Source of the DNA: Litorihabitans aurantiacus | GTDB lineage: Bacteria > Actinomycetota > Actinomycetes > Actinomycetales > Beutenbergiaceae | Assembly: GCF_030161595.1 (NCBI RefSeq) | Contig: NZ_BSUM01000001.1 | Location: 1,550,001-1,614,000 of the forward strand | Reading direction: 5' to 3' | Length of the DNA stretch: 64,000 bases | Part shown: positions 37,564 through 47,427 of the stretch, in pieces | How positions within the stretch are numbered: position 1 is the stretch's first letter | How the letters are laid out: each line of letters starts with the position of its first letter | Notes under the pieces: model-generated | Seen by the model: the letters and a program-made list of their open reading frames with translations, nothing else | What the model was told of the DNA's origin: nothing | The model's database searches: none | Program-made: the position numbers and the translations under genes

Positions 37564-38664
37564 CAACCGTGACCACGCCCTCCCCCTTCACGACGCCACG
37601 CTGCGCGCCTTCGCCTCCGACAACTACTCCGGCATCCACCCCGAGGTCCTCGCGGCCATCGCCGCCGCCAACGACGGCCACCAGGTGGCCTACGGCGAGG
37701 ACGTCTACTCGACGCGGCTGACCGAGCTCGCCGTCGACCTCTTCGGCGAGGGCACGCGCATCTTCCCGACCTTCAACGGGACGGGCGCCAACGTCGTCGC
37801 GCTCCAGTCGGTGCTGCCGCGCTGGGGCGCGGTCGTGTGCGCGACGACGGCGCACATCAACGTCGACGAGGGCGGCGCCCCCGAGCGGATGGGCGGGCTG
37901 AAGCTGCTCGGCGTCGAGACGCCCGACGGCAAGCTCACGCCCGACCTGGTCGACAGGGAGGCGTGGGGCTGGGGGACGAGCACCGTGCCCAGCCACTCGT
38001 GGTCTCGATCACACAGACGACCGAGCTCGGCACCTGCTACACCCCGGAGGAGATCCGCACTCTGGCGGACCACGCGCACGAGCGCGGTATGGCGCTGCAC
38101 CTCGACGGCGCGCGCATCTCCAACGCCGCCGCCACCCTGGGCGTGCCGCTGCGGGCCTTCACGCGCGACGCCGGCGTCGACGTCCTCAGCCTCGGCGGGA
38201 CGAAGAACGGCATGATGCTGGGCGAGGCGGTCGTGGTGCTGGACCCCGAGCGCGTGCTGGGCGGCGCCGACGCTCTCCCGTACGTGCGCAAGCTCTCGAT
38301 GCAGCTCGCCTCGAAGATGCGCTTCATCGCGGCCCAGCTCATCGCGCTCTACGGCGGCGACCTGTACCTCCGCAACGCCGGACGCGCGAACGCCATGGCG
38401 CAGCGCCTGCGCACGGCGCTCGAGGCCGGGGTCGCGGCGGGTGAGCTGCCGGGGCTCGCGTTCACGCAGGAGACGCAGGCCAACGCGGTCTTCGCGACCC
38501 TGCCGGTCGGCGTCGCCGACCGCCTGCGCGAGCAGTTCCGGTTCTACGACTGGGACGCGGCGCGCAGCGAGGTCCGCTGGATGGCGTCCTACGACACCAC
38601 CGAGGCGGACATCGACGCGTTCGTCGAGGCGATCCGCACCGTGCTGGCGGCGCCCGCCGCCTGA
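37560..38664 (+). CDS. Threonine aldolase family, beta-eliminating lyase (two frameshifts)
   Basis: A PLP enzyme of the low-specificity threonine aldolase family, which cleaves beta-hydroxy amino acids to glycine and an aldehyde. The fold starts with FASDNYSGIHPEVLAAI. HINVDEGGAPE, LHLDGARISNAA and LSLGGTKNGMM follow; the last carries the PLP-binding lysine. Frames change near 37590 (a five-C run) and near 37977 (a five-G run). Repaired, the product is 368 aa. It is the last gene of the DUF6421 operon and ends at a strong hairpin. Confidence 0.85.
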
Positions 38665-38681
38665 GCCGGACCGGCCCGCCT

Positions 38682-38730
38682 CTCGTGGGGAAGATCCGGA
38701 CGCCCATGACATCCGGACCTTCCCCACGAG
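38682..38730. terminator. Bidirectional terminator hairpin
   Basis: A 19 bp stem with one mismatch (38682-38700 with 38712-38730) encloses an 11-base loop. It separates the convergent aldolase and glnE genes. Confidence 0.8.
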
Positions 38731-38766
38731 GCGCGGTTGCGGCGGGGCGCGATCGGCCCGGGCGCG

Positions 38767-41700
38767 CTACTCGCCGAAGAACACCCGCTCGACGACGCCG
38801 CGCGCCCGCCGGGCGGTCCTGAGGTAGTCCTCCTCGAACACGCCGCCCGCGTCGGGCCCGTACCCGAGCAGCTGCGCCACGTGCCCGAGCTCCCGACGCT
38901 CGGACGGGAGGACGTCGATCCGCGCCCCCGACGTCCGGCCCGTGGCGAGCACGATCGCGTCCCGCGCCCGCACCGCGAGTCGCCACGCCGCGCGGAGCAC
39001 GGAGCCGTCCTCAGGCGTCACGAGCCCCGCCGCGACGGCGACGTCGAGCGCCTCGAGCGTGCGCGTCGTGCGCAGCCCCGGGACGTCGTGCGCGTGCAGC
39101 AGCTGCACGAGCTGCACCGTCCACTCGACGTCGGTGATGCCCCCGCGACCGAGCTTGAGGTGACGGTTGGCCGGCACCCCGCGCGGCATCCGCTCGCTCT
39201 CGACGCGCGCCTTGATGCGGCGCAGCTCGCGCACCTGCGAGTCGTCCAGACCGCCCGCGTACCGCAGGGGGTCGATCAGCGCCGTGAACCGCTCACCGAG
39301 CGCGTCGTCGCCCGCCACGGGCCGCGCGCGCAGCAGCGCCTGCCGCTCCCAGATCGAGGACCAGCGGCCGTAGTACTCGGTGTAGGCGGCGAAGCTGCGG
39401 GTCAGCGGGCCGTTGCGGCCCTCCGGGCGCAGCGCGGCGTCCACCTCGAGCGACGGCTCCGGTCCCGTCTCCCCGAGCAGGCTGCGCACCTGCTGCGCGA
39501 CGGCGAGCGCGAACGTCTGGGCGGCGGCCGGTTCGACGTCGGGGTGCGGGTCGTGCACGAACATGACGTCCGCGTCGGAGGAGTAGCCGAGCTCGTGCCC
39601 GCCGAGGCGGCCCATCGCGACGACCAGCTGCGTCGTCGGCGGCGCGTCGAGCCCGCGCTGCTCGCACACGCGCGCCGTAGCGATCCGCAGGGCGCCGCGC
39701 AGCGCGGCGTCGGCGGCCGACGAGATCCCTGGCGTGGTGTCGGACTCCAGGCTGGTGAGCACGTCGGCGACGGCGGTCCGGTTCAGCTCCCGACGGCGCA
39801 GCTGGCGCACGCGCGTCGCCGCGGCCGTCGCATCCCCCTCCCGACGGCGCAGCGCACCCGCCAGCTCCGCCTCCAGCGCCTCGGGTGTGCGGGGGCGAGG
39901 TCGCCGTCCTCCGCCAACCAGGTCACCGACTCGGGCGACCGGCGGAGCCCCGCCGCGACGTACTCGGAGGAGGACAGCACGCGGGCGAGGTTCTGCGCCG
40001 CCACCCCGGAGTCGCGCAGCAGCTTGAGGTACCAGTGGGAGGACCCGATGTCCTCCGAGAGGGCGCGGAACGCCAGCAGCCCGGCGTCCGGGTCGGGCCC
40101 GCCCGTGAACCACCCGAGCATCACGGGCAGCAGCTGTCGCTGGATCGACGCGCGCCGCGAGACGCCCTCGGTCAGCGCCGCGATGTGGCGCAGCGCGGCC
40201 TCGGGCGCCCGGTAGCCGAGCGCCGCCAGGCGCGCACCAGCCGCCTCGGGAGCGAGCGCGGCGTCCTCGGCCGACAGCTGCGCCGTCGCCGGCAGCAGGG
40301 GCCGGTAGAAGAGCTCCTCGTGCAGCCGGCGCACGTCGCGCCGCGTGTGGCGCCAGCGCACGAGCAGCTCGGTGGTGACGTCGGCCTCGTCCTCGGCGAC
40401 GATCCGCATGGAGCGGCCGAGACGATCCAGGTCGCGGTCCTGGGTCGGCACGAGATGGGTGCGGCGCATCCGGTACAGCTGGATGCGGTGCTCCATGAGT
40501 CGCAGGAAGCGGTAGCAGACGGCCAGGCGGGCGGCGTCGGCGCGGCCCACGAACCCCTCCTGCGCCAGCGCGGCGAGCCCGTCGAGCGTGTTGCGCCGCC
40601 GGATGTCGGGGGCGAGCCGGCCGTGCACGAGCTGGAGCAGCTGCACCGTGAACTCGACGTCGCGCAGGCCGCCGGCACCCAGCTTGAGCTGGCGGTCGAC
40701 CTCCTTGCGCGGCACGTGCGCCTCGACGCGGCGCCGCATCGCCTGCGCGTCCTCGACGAAGTTCTCGCGCTGCACCGCCGTCCACACCAGCGGTCCGAGC
40801 GCGTCGACGTACGCGGCTCCGAGGGCGCGGTCGCCGGCCACGGGGCGGGCCTTCAGCAGCGCCTGGAACTCCCAGGTCTTCGCCCACCGCTCGTAGTAGG
40901 CGAGGTGGCTCGCGAGCGTGCGGACCAGCGGACCCTGCTTGCCCTCGGGCCGCAGCGCGGCGTCGACCTCCCACAGCGCGGGCTCGAGGCTCGTGCCGGA
41001 GCACGCGCGGGCGAGGCCGGTGGCCAGGCGGGCGCCGACGCGCAGGGCGCGCTCCTCGAGGTCGGCGGGGTCGGCGGCGTCCCCGTCACCGGCGTCGGCG
41101 ACGCCGTCGGCCACCTCGGCGACGTAGACGACGTCGACGTCGGAGATGTAGTTCAGCTCGCGGCCGCCGGTCTTGCCCATCCCGAGCACCGCGAGGCGGA
41201 CCAGGTGGTGGTCGGGGACCTCGGTCCGCGCGATCGCGAGCGCCGCCTCGAGCGCCGCCGCCGCGAGGTCGGCCAGGGTCGCCGCGACGCCCGGGAGGGT
41301 CGAGAGCGGGTCGGGTCGGGTCAGGTCCGTGGCCGCCACGCGCAGGAGCTGCTGCCGGTAGCAGCGCCGCATGGCGTCGGCGGCGTCCGGTACGCCCGCC
41401 ACGGGGGCGGCGTCCTGCGGATCGGCGCCGACGCTGCGCAGGAGGGTGGCGCGCACGTCGTCGGCCGACTCCGCCAGGATCCCCTGGCCGACCTCGTCGA
41501 CCACGAACGCGAGGTCGTCGGGGTGCGCGGCGAGCGTGTCGCCCAGGGCGGCGGAGGCACCGAGGACGGCGAGCAGCCGTTCGCGCGGCTCCCCGGGGGT
41601 GCGCAGCACCTGCTGCCACCGCTCGTGGGACCCGCCGGCCGCCTGCTGCACGCGCGAGAGCGTCAGCAGGGCGAGGTCGGGATCGGCCGTGCGGGCGAGG

Positions 41701-41834
41701 TCCGCGAGGAGCCGGTCACCGCCGTCGTCACCGGCGACGACGCCGAACCACGGCTCGGCGAGGATCGCCGCCGCGCGTTCCAGCTCGCGGAACCCCGAGC
41801 GGATGAGTCGGGTCTGGGGGGACGCCGCTCTCAT
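38767..41834 (-). CDS. glnE: Glutamine synthetase adenylyltransferase/adenylyl-removing enzyme (frameshift near 39893)
   Basis: GlnE switches glutamine synthetase off and on by adding or removing AMP at the conserved tyrosine. The protein has two nucleotidyltransferase halves. The first has GMGKTGGRELNYISDVDVVY and the second AMGRLGGHELGYSSDADVMF, each with the metal-binding DxD. Each half is followed by a helical domain (RQLKLGAGGLRDVEFTVQLL; RHLKLGRGGITDVEWTVQLV). One missing C near 39893 splits the frame in the linker; repaired, it has 1022 aa, normal for actinobacteria. It lies four bases after glnA2 in the same operon. Its target is the GS at 1652 (Tyr402). Confidence 0.95.
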
Positions 41835-41838
41835 CGGC

Positions 41839-43176
41839 TCACAGGGCTCGCAGGTACCGGGTGACCTCCCACGGCGTCACCTCGGCGCGGTAGGACTCCC
41901 ACTCCTGGCGCTTGTTGCGCAGGAAGAACTCGAACACCGACTCCCCGAGCGTCTCGGCCACGAGCTCGGAGGACTGCATGATCTCCAGCGCGTCCTGCAG
42001 GTTGCTCGGCAACGGGGCGATGCCGAGCGCACGGCGCTCGGAGTCGCTGAGGTCCCACACGACGTCCTCGGCCTCGTCGGGCAGCTCGTAGTCCTCCTCG
42101 ATGCCCTTGAGGCCGGCCGCGAGCAGGAGCGCGTAGGCGAGGTACGGGTTGGCCGCCGAGTCGAGGCCGCGGTACTCCACCCGGGCCGACTGACCCTTGT
42201 TCGGCTTGTACATCGGCACGCGCACGAGCGCCGAGCGGTTGTTGTGTCCCCAGCAGACGTAGCTCGGGGCCTCGCCGCCGCCCCACAGGCGCTTGTAAGA
42301 GTTGACGAACTGGTTGGTCACGGCCGTGATCTCGGCCGAGTGGCGCAGCAGGCCGGCGATGAACTTGCGGCCCGTGGAGCTCAGCCCGTAGCGGCCGGCG
42401 GGGTCGTAGAACGCGTTGGAGTCGCCCTCGAACAGCGACACGTGCGTGTGCATCCCCGAACCGGGCTGACCCGCGAGCGGCTTCGGCATGAACGAGGCCA
42501 TGATGCCCTGGTCGAGGGCGACCTCCTTGACCACCGTCCGGAAGGTCATGATGTTGTCCGCGGTCGACAGGGCGTCGGCATAGCGCAGGTCGATCTCGTT
42601 CTGGCCGGGGCCACCCTCGTGGTGGGAGTACTCCACCGAGATGCCCATCGACTCGAGCAGGCCGATCGCGGCGCGGCGGAAGTCGTGCGCGGTGCCGCGG
42701 GCCACGTGGTCGAAGTACCCGGCGTCGTCGACCGGGACGAGCGGGGCGCCAGGACCCTGCGGCGTCTCGAACAGGTAGAACTCCACCTCGGGGTGCGTGT
42801 AGTAGGCGAAACCGAGGTCGGACGCCTTCGCGAGCGCGCGCTTGAGGACGTTGCGGGAGTCGGCGGCCGCGGGCTCGCCGTCGGGCGTGAGGATGTCGCA
42901 GAACATGCGCGCGGTGCCGCGCTGGTCACCGCGCCACGGCAGCAGCTGGAACGTGGAGGGGTCGGGGCGGGCGAGCATGTCGGCCTCCGACACGCGGGCC
43001 AGGCCCTCGATCGCGCTGCCGTCGAACCCGATGCCCTCGGCGAAGGCGCTCTCCAGCTCGGCAGGTGCGATCGCCACGGACTTCAGCATGCCCAGGACAT
43101 CCGTGAACCACAGCCGGATGAACCGGATGTCGCGCTCCTCGATCGCCCGGAGCACGTACTCCTGCTGCTTGTCCAT
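41839..43176 (-). CDS. glnA2: Second glutamine synthetase (GlnA2-type)
   Basis: A 445 aa type I glutamine synthetase paralogue. IGFDGSAIEGLARVSEADM, THPEVEFYLFE and PGSGMHTHVSLFEGD mark the active site. The adenylylation loop of the glnA product is absent: here the region reads EDYELPDEAEDVVWDLSDSE, without the LYxLPPEE tyrosine motif, so it should escape GlnE control. The order glnE-glnA2-panB matches Mycobacterium tuberculosis, where GlnA2 has a role distinct from the main enzyme. It is divergent from panB across 43177-43322. Confidence 0.92.
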   Translation of the reverse strand: MDKQQEYVLRAIEERDIRFIRLWFTDVLGMLKSVAIAPAELESAFAEGIGFDGSAIEGLARVSEADMLARPDPSTFQLLPWRGDQRGTARMFCDILTPDGEPAAADSRNVLKRALAKASDLGFAYYTHPEVEFYLFETPQGPGAPLVPVDDAGYFDHVARGTAHDFRRAAIGLLESMGISVEYSHHEGGPGQNEIDLRYADALSTADNIMTFRTVVKEVALDQGIMASFMPKPLAGQPGSGMHTHVSLFEGDSNAFYDPAGRYGLSSTGRKFIAGLLRHSAEITAVTNQFVNSYKRLWGGGEAPSYVCWGHNNRSALVRVPMYKPNKGQSARVEYRGLDSAANPYLAYALLLAAGLKGIEEDYELPDEAEDVVWDLSDSERRALGIAPLPSNLQDALEIMQSSELVAETLGESVFEFFLRNKRQEWESYRAEVTPWEVTRYLRAL

Positions 43177-43322
43177 CGTTCTCCTATCCGAGGCTGGTGC
43201 GCGACGTTCCTATCATGCTGCCTCGCCCACCGTTCCACAGCACGGCACCCCTGCGCACGCGGGTCCGACGGGTGGCGCTCGCCACGCCGGTGGCCGTCCG
43301 CCCGCTGGCTAGGCTGGAGGTC

Positions 43323-44159
43323 ATGAGCACCGCACCGCCGCCCGCGTCCGTCAGCACCGCCAAGCGGGTCCGGGTGCACCACCTTCGCGAGGCCAAGACC
43401 GCGGGTCGCCGCCTCACGATGCTCACGGCCTACGACGCCCCCACGGCGCGGATCTTCGACTCCGCCGGGGTCGACATGCTGCTCGTGGGCGACTCGATGG
43501 GCGACAACATGCTCGGCCACGACACCACGATCCCCACGACGATGGACGAGATGGTCCCCGCCGTCCGGGCGGTATCGCGGGCGGCGCAGCGAGCCTTCGT
43601 GGTCGCCGATCTCCCGTTCGGCTCCTACGAGGCCTCGCCGCAGCAGGCGCACGCCTCCGCGGTCCGCATGCTCAAGGAGGGCGGCGCGAACGCCGTCAAG
43701 ATCGAGGGCGGACGGCGGATCGCACCCCACGTCGAGCTCCTCACCGGGGCGGGCATCCCCGTCGTGGGGCACCTGGGCCTGACGCCGCAGGCGGAGAACG
43801 CCCTGGGCGGCAAGCGGGTCCAGGGCCGGGGCGAGGAGGCCGCCGCGGGCCTGCTCGCGGACGCCGAGGCGCTGGTGGCGGCCGGCGCCGTCGCCGTCGT
43901 GCTCGAGATGGTCCCCGGACCGCTCGCGCATCGGATCACCGACGCCCTGCCAGTCCCGACCATCGGTATCGGCGCCGGGGCCGGCTGCGACGGGCAGGTG
44001 CTCGTGTGGCTCGACATGGCCGGCATGGCCGACTGGTCGCCCCGGTTCGCGCGCCAGTTCGGAGCCGTGGGCACCGCGCTCGCGCAGGCTGCGGGCGACT
44101 ACGTCGCGGCCGTGCACGACGGCTCGTTCCCCGGGCCCGAGCACACCTACGAGGCGTAG
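43323..44159 (+). CDS. panB: 3-methyl-2-oxobutanoate hydroxymethyltransferase
   Basis: PanB transfers a hydroxymethyl group from methylene-tetrahydrofolate to ketoisovalerate, the first step of pantothenate synthesis. The 278 aa TIM-barrel protein shows TMLTAYDAPTARIFDSAGVD, LLVGDSMGDNMLGHDTT, NAVKIEGG and VPTIGIGAG, all PanB signatures. The ATG at 43323 has GGAGG close upstream; a longer upstream reading is not supported. No panC or panD lies in the window. Neighbouring glnA2 on the other strand is conserved in actinobacteria. Confidence 0.95.
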   Translation: MSTAPPPASVSTAKRVRVHHLREAKTAGRRLTMLTAYDAPTARIFDSAGVDMLLVGDSMGDNMLGHDTTIPTTMDEMVPAVRAVSRAAQRAFVVADLPFGSYEASPQQAHASAVRMLKEGGANAVKIEGGRRIAPHVELLTGAGIPVVGHLGLTPQAENALGGKRVQGRGEEAAAGLLADAEALVAAGAVAVVLEMVPGPLAHRITDALPVPTIGIGAGAGCDGQVLVWLDMAGMADWSPRFARQFGAVGTALAQAAGDYVAAVHDGSFPGPEHTYEA

Positions 44160-44213
44160 GCCCGCCGGCGGGACGCGCGCTGCGCCGTCGGGCGCCTCAC
44201 GCGCTCGCCCCCG

Positions 44214-44414
44214 TCAGGAGTCGTTCCACTCCCGGTCCTGCTCGTCCCAGTCCTCGGTGCGACGCCGCGCCGTCGCGAGCGCCTGCGCCGCCTCCTCGCG
44301 CGTGGCGTACGGGCCCATGCGCCGCGTCCAGGAGGACTGCATCCCCTGCTCCACGGCGCCGGTCTCGACGTTGAAGTAGAAGCCCCGCTCGGCCGTGTCG
44401 TCCTGCGCCATCAC
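44214..44414 (-). CDS. Small SPOR-like protein
   Basis: A 66 aa acidic protein. The pattern [13 protein letters not shown], then [19 protein letters not shown], matches short actinobacterial proteins annotated as SPOR domain-containing. There is no signal peptide, so peptidoglycan binding is doubtful. The start may be at 44414 or 44411, since two ATG codons are adjacent. It converges on panB. Confidence 0.65.
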   Translation of the reverse strand: MMAQDDTAERGFYFNVETGAVEQGMQSSWTRRMGPYATREEAAQALATARRRTEDWDEQDREWNDS

Positions 44415-44564
44415 GCCACCTCCGTCTCCGGTCCGGCGCTCCGACGCGCCGAACTCCTAGACTCCATCGTGGCACCGGACCGCGCCCCGACCGGCTATCA
44501 GCGTCCGGCCAACCGACCACACCACCACCGCAGACCCACGACCGCGCACGCGGGAAGGATCGTC

Positions 44565-45326
44565 ATGGCGAAGAAGCACGCCCTCGCACTCGGGATCGAC
44601 GTCGGCGGCTCCGGCATCAAGGGAGCCCCCGTCGACCTCACCACGGGTGAGTTCGCGGCCGACCGCATCCGCATCCCCACGCCCGTCCCGGCGACGCCGG
44701 CGGCGGTCGGCAGCGTGCTCGGCGAGCTGACGTCGTCGTTCACGCTCCCGAAGGACACCCCGGTGGGGCTGACGTTCCCCGCGATCATCAAGAACGGGGT
44801 GGCGAAGTCGGCCGCGAACGTCGACGACGCGTGGATCGGCACGGACGTCGCCGAGGTGGCGCGCCGGGCGACCGGGCTGCGCGCCGTCGTCGCCAACGAC
44901 GCCGACGCCGCCGGTTTCGGCGAGGTCGTCTACGGCGCCGCGCGCGAGCAGAAGGGCCTGGTGCTGGTCATCACCCTCGGCACGGGGATCGGTTCGGCGA
45001 TGATCCACGACGGCGTCCTCATCCCCAACGCCGAGCTCGGCCACCTCGAGATCGACGGGTTCGACGCCGAGTCCCGCGCCTCCTCGGGCGTGCGGGAGCG
45101 CGAGGGCTGGAGCTTCGAGGAGTGGGCGCCGCGGCTGCAGCGCTACTTCGCACACGTCGAGTTCCTCTTCTCCCCCGACCTGTTCGTCGTCGGCGGCGGC
45201 ATCAGCAAGAAGCACAAGGAGTTCCTGCCGCTCCTGGACCTGAGGACGCCGATCGTGCCGGCGAAGCTGCGCAACGCCGCGGGCATCGTCGGCGCCGCGT
45301 CGCTGGCGGCCCGACAGGCGTCCTGA
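44565..45326 (+). CDS. ppgK: Polyphosphate glucokinase (ROK family)
   Basis: A 253 aa ROK-family kinase that phosphorylates glucose with polyphosphate or [20 protein letters not shown] is the phosphate loop, [10 protein letters not shown] and [17 protein letters not shown] hold the sugar site with the catalytic aspartate, and [14 protein letters not shown] the second phosphate loop. The ATG at 44565 has GGAAGGA just upstream; a longer reading from 44469 has no such site. Polyphosphate glucokinase is a hallmark of actinobacteria. A small unknown gene begins one base after its stop. Confidence 0.92.
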   Translation: MAKKHALALGIDVGGSGIKGAPVDLTTGEFAADRIRIPTPVPATPAAVGSVLGELTSSFTLPKDTPVGLTFPAIIKNGVAKSAANVDDAWIGTDVAEVARRATGLRAVVANDADAAGFGEVVYGAAREQKGLVLVITLGTGIGSAMIHDGVLIPNAELGHLEIDGFDAESRASSGVREREGWSFEEWAPRLQRYFAHVEFLFSPDLFVVGGGISKKHKEFLPLLDLRTPIVPAKLRNAAGIVGAASLAARQAS

Positions 45327-45327
45327 C

Positions 45328-45711
45328 GTGGCGGGCGAGACCTCCGACCACCTCGCCGCGTGGCGCGACGCGTTCGCGCTCGAGCAGTGGTTCGTGATCG
45401 CACGCGGATGGGGTGACCAGGTCACCCCCTACGCCGTCGAGACCGACGGGCAGGGCGTCATCACGATCTTCACGACACCGGAGCGGGCCCAGGCGTTCGG
45501 CCTCGCCTCGGGGTTGTCGGAGCAGGAGGCGGGCACGCTGGTGGCGCTGCCGCGCGCCGCCGCGGTCGAGTACCTGACGGGGTTCGCGGCCGACGGTGTG
45601 GACGCCGTCGTGCTCGACCCGGGTGTGAGCGACAGCGCGGTGCTGCTCGCGGCGCTGCCGCACGTGGAGCAGCTGGCGCTGCGGGAGGTCGACGAGGTCG
45701 ACCAGGGCTGA
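45328..45711 (+). CDS. Hypothetical protein, weakly SseB-like
   Basis: A 127 aa acidic soluble protein. [38 protein letters not shown] and [13 protein letters not shown] recall the N-terminal domain of SseB-type proteins, but the match is weak. The GTG lies one base after the ppgK stop, so it is co-translated with it. No function can be assigned. Confidence 0.6.
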   Translation: MAGETSDHLAAWRDAFALEQWFVIARGWGDQVTPYAVETDGQGVITIFTTPERAQAFGLASGLSEQEAGTLVALPRAAAVEYLTGFAADGVDAVVLDPGVSDSAVLLAALPHVEQLALREVDEVDQG

Positions 45712-45761
45712 GCCCGTCGGGCGGCGGACCCGATGTCGGACCCCGGTGCCACCATCGCGCC

Positions 45762-46076
45762 ATGGCACGTCAGGCGTGGGAGATCCCGCGGTCGGGTCCC
45801 GGACCGCAGCGGCTGCTGAACGCCGTCGGGGAGCCGGGGCGCTTCCCGCTGGCCTGGACACTGGCACCGGAACCGGCCGGGCCGATCCCGGTCGAGGCGC
45901 GGCTGGTGTGGGCGTCCGACGGCGCGGAGCACGTCCGCTCGCTCGCGCGGGCGTGGACCCGGACCCTGGTGCTCGTGGAGGTGCGGGACGAGCGGTGGCC
46001 GCTCGGGACGGCGTGGCTGCCGGCCGCCGACGTGCGGCGGCTCGTCCCGCCGTCGGGGGCGGGGGTGGTGGCGTGA
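45762..46076 (+). CDS. Hypothetical protein, paralogue A of a tandem pair
   Basis: A 104 aa protein of unknown family. The centre reads AGPIPVEARLVWASDGAEHV and ends RTLVLVEVRDERWP, ADVRRL. The next gene encodes a protein of exactly the same length with the same pattern. Both starts are preceded by the same ATGTCGGACCC sequence, which supports the ATG at 45762. The shared WTRxLVLVEVxD core may form a small beta barrel. No signal peptide or membrane segment is seen. Confidence 0.6.
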   Translation: MARQAWEIPRSGPGPQRLLNAVGEPGRFPLAWTLAPEPAGPIPVEARLVWASDGAEHVRSLARAWTRTLVLVEVRDERWPLGTAWLPAADVRRLVPPSGAGVVA

Positions 46077-46124
46077 GCGGTGGAGTGCGACGGCGATGTC
46101 GGACCCGCGTGCGAGGGTCGGCGC

Positions 46125-46439
46125 GTGCCGGGGATCCATGTCGACGTCGAACCGTGGTCGCACGAGCGGCAGGAGCTGCGCAACGCGCGGCCCGTCCCTC
46201 GGTTCTTCACCCCGTGCCGCTACCCGGCCGGGCCGATCCCGGTGGTGGTGCGGCTGGTGTGGGAGCGCGACGGTGTCGAGGTCGTCCGAGGGCGGGCGAC
46301 GGCGTGGACGCGGCAGCTGGTCCTGGTCGAGGTCGTGGACGCGCGCCTGATGGTGAACGGCGTGTGGCTCGCGCTTGCCGACGTGCGGCGTCAGGCGTCG
46401 ACGGAGTCGTCCTCGTCGACGTCGTCAGCCTCGACGTGA
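46125..46439 (+). CDS. Hypothetical protein, paralogue B of a tandem pair
   Basis: A 104 aa protein sharing GPIPVxxRLVWxxDGxE and WTRxLVLVEVxD with its upstream neighbour. The GTG at 46125 is chosen over one at 46080 because it gives the same length and the same ATGTCGGACCC context as paralogue A. The last 13 residues are a serine/threonine tail (STESSSSTSSAST) encoded in DNA that is also the 3' end of the convergent gene at 46391. This pair arose by tandem duplication. Confidence 0.55.
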   Translation: MPGIHVDVEPWSHERQELRNARPVPRFFTPCRYPAGPIPVVVRLVWERDGVEVVRGRATAWTRQLVLVEVVDARLMVNGVWLALADVRRQASTESSSSTSSAST

Positions 46440-46756
46440 CCGACCGACTTCGCCTCGAGGAACGCGCACAGCTCGGCGGCCACGAGCATCTCCATCGCGA
46501 AGGCGTTGACCTCGTGGTGGCTCAGGACGGTGAGGTCGGGCTGCGGCTCGAGGGTGATCCGCCACTCGGGAGCGCCGATCTCGCGGGGCTCCATGAAGAT
46601 CGAGGCGGTGGAGTCGCGCAGCGGGACGACGATGAGGCCGGTGTCGGCACCGTCGTCACCGTCCTGGATGATCACCTTGATGCTCGCGCCCGCGCCTCGG
46701 GCGGTGGTGAACTCCTCGAGCCAGTGCTCGAGGGTCTCCTTGCTGCGGAACGGCAT
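46391..46756 (-). CDS. Hypothetical protein
   Basis: A 121 aa acidic protein with no family that I recognise. LEHWLEEFTTARGAGASIKV begins it, a beta-rich middle contains LIVVPLRDSTASIFMEP, and the tail is very acidic (EADDVDEDDS). The ATG at 46756 has a GGAGGAC site upstream. The 3' end overlaps the convergent gene by 49 bases. Confidence 0.6.
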   Translation of the reverse strand: MPFRSKETLEHWLEEFTTARGAGASIKVIIQDGDDGADTGLIVVPLRDSTASIFMEPREIGAPEWRITLEPQPDLTVLSHHEVNAFAMEMLVAAELCAFLEAKSVGHVEADDVDEDDSVDA

Positions 46757-46835
46757 GCAGTGTCCTCCAGGACGGCGGGGATGGCAACACTCTCGTGAGT
46801 GCCCCGATGACCGTAGCAACTCCGAGCCCCATCAC

Positions 46836-47398
46836 CTAGAGAAGATTGGTGACGCCGTCGTCCTGGGTGAGTACCATCACCCGCCCCTCGCGCGGATCCC
46901 AGGTTCGCAGGTCCTGCGCGTGCCCGCTGATCGGACCGCCGAGCAGGCCGAGCGCCCGCTCGAGATCGGCGGACCGCAGGCGCCGCGCGAGGCTGACGTG
47001 CGGCAGCCACCGGTCGGGGGCGGTGTGGTCCGACGGCTCTCGTCCCCCGAGCATCGCGAGGGTGGTGCGGTGCAGCCGGAGGAGCTCCGCCGTCGGGACG
47101 ACGACCCGGGCGAGCACGCGCCGCTCCCCTCCCCCAGCAGCACCGGCGGGCCGAGCACGAGCGGGAGCGGGAGCCCGACGGCGGCGCGGTGACATCGCTG
47201 CAGCGGCGGCAGCGGCCCGAGGTGCTCGACCAGCGTGACGTGCGGAGCGTTGCTGTCGGACGTGTGGGCGCCCATGCTCGACAGCCCGGCGTCCGCCAGC
47301 GCGCGCCACTCCTCGCGCACCCGGGCCTCGGTCTCGGTGTCGAGGAGGAGCTCGATGCTGCTGGGGCGCCGGTCGGTGCTCTCGCTCGGTCCGCTCAT
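46836..47398 (-). CDS. 2'-5' RNA ligase-like 2H phosphoesterase (frameshift near 47129)
   Basis: A member of the 2H phosphoesterase superfamily (LigT-like), which handles 2',3'-cyclic phosphates or 2'-5' links in RNA. The first motif is HVTLV at His53, in the first frame. The second, HVSLARRL, is in the second frame. Restoring one G in the GGGG run near 47129 joins them into 187 aa with two HxT/S motifs at normal spacing. The end reads DPREGRVMVLTQDDGV. It stands next to a lipoprotein gene on the same strand. Confidence 0.75.
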
Positions 47399-47427
47399 GA
47401 TCCCAGCCTGACGGATGGGCGGGCGGC

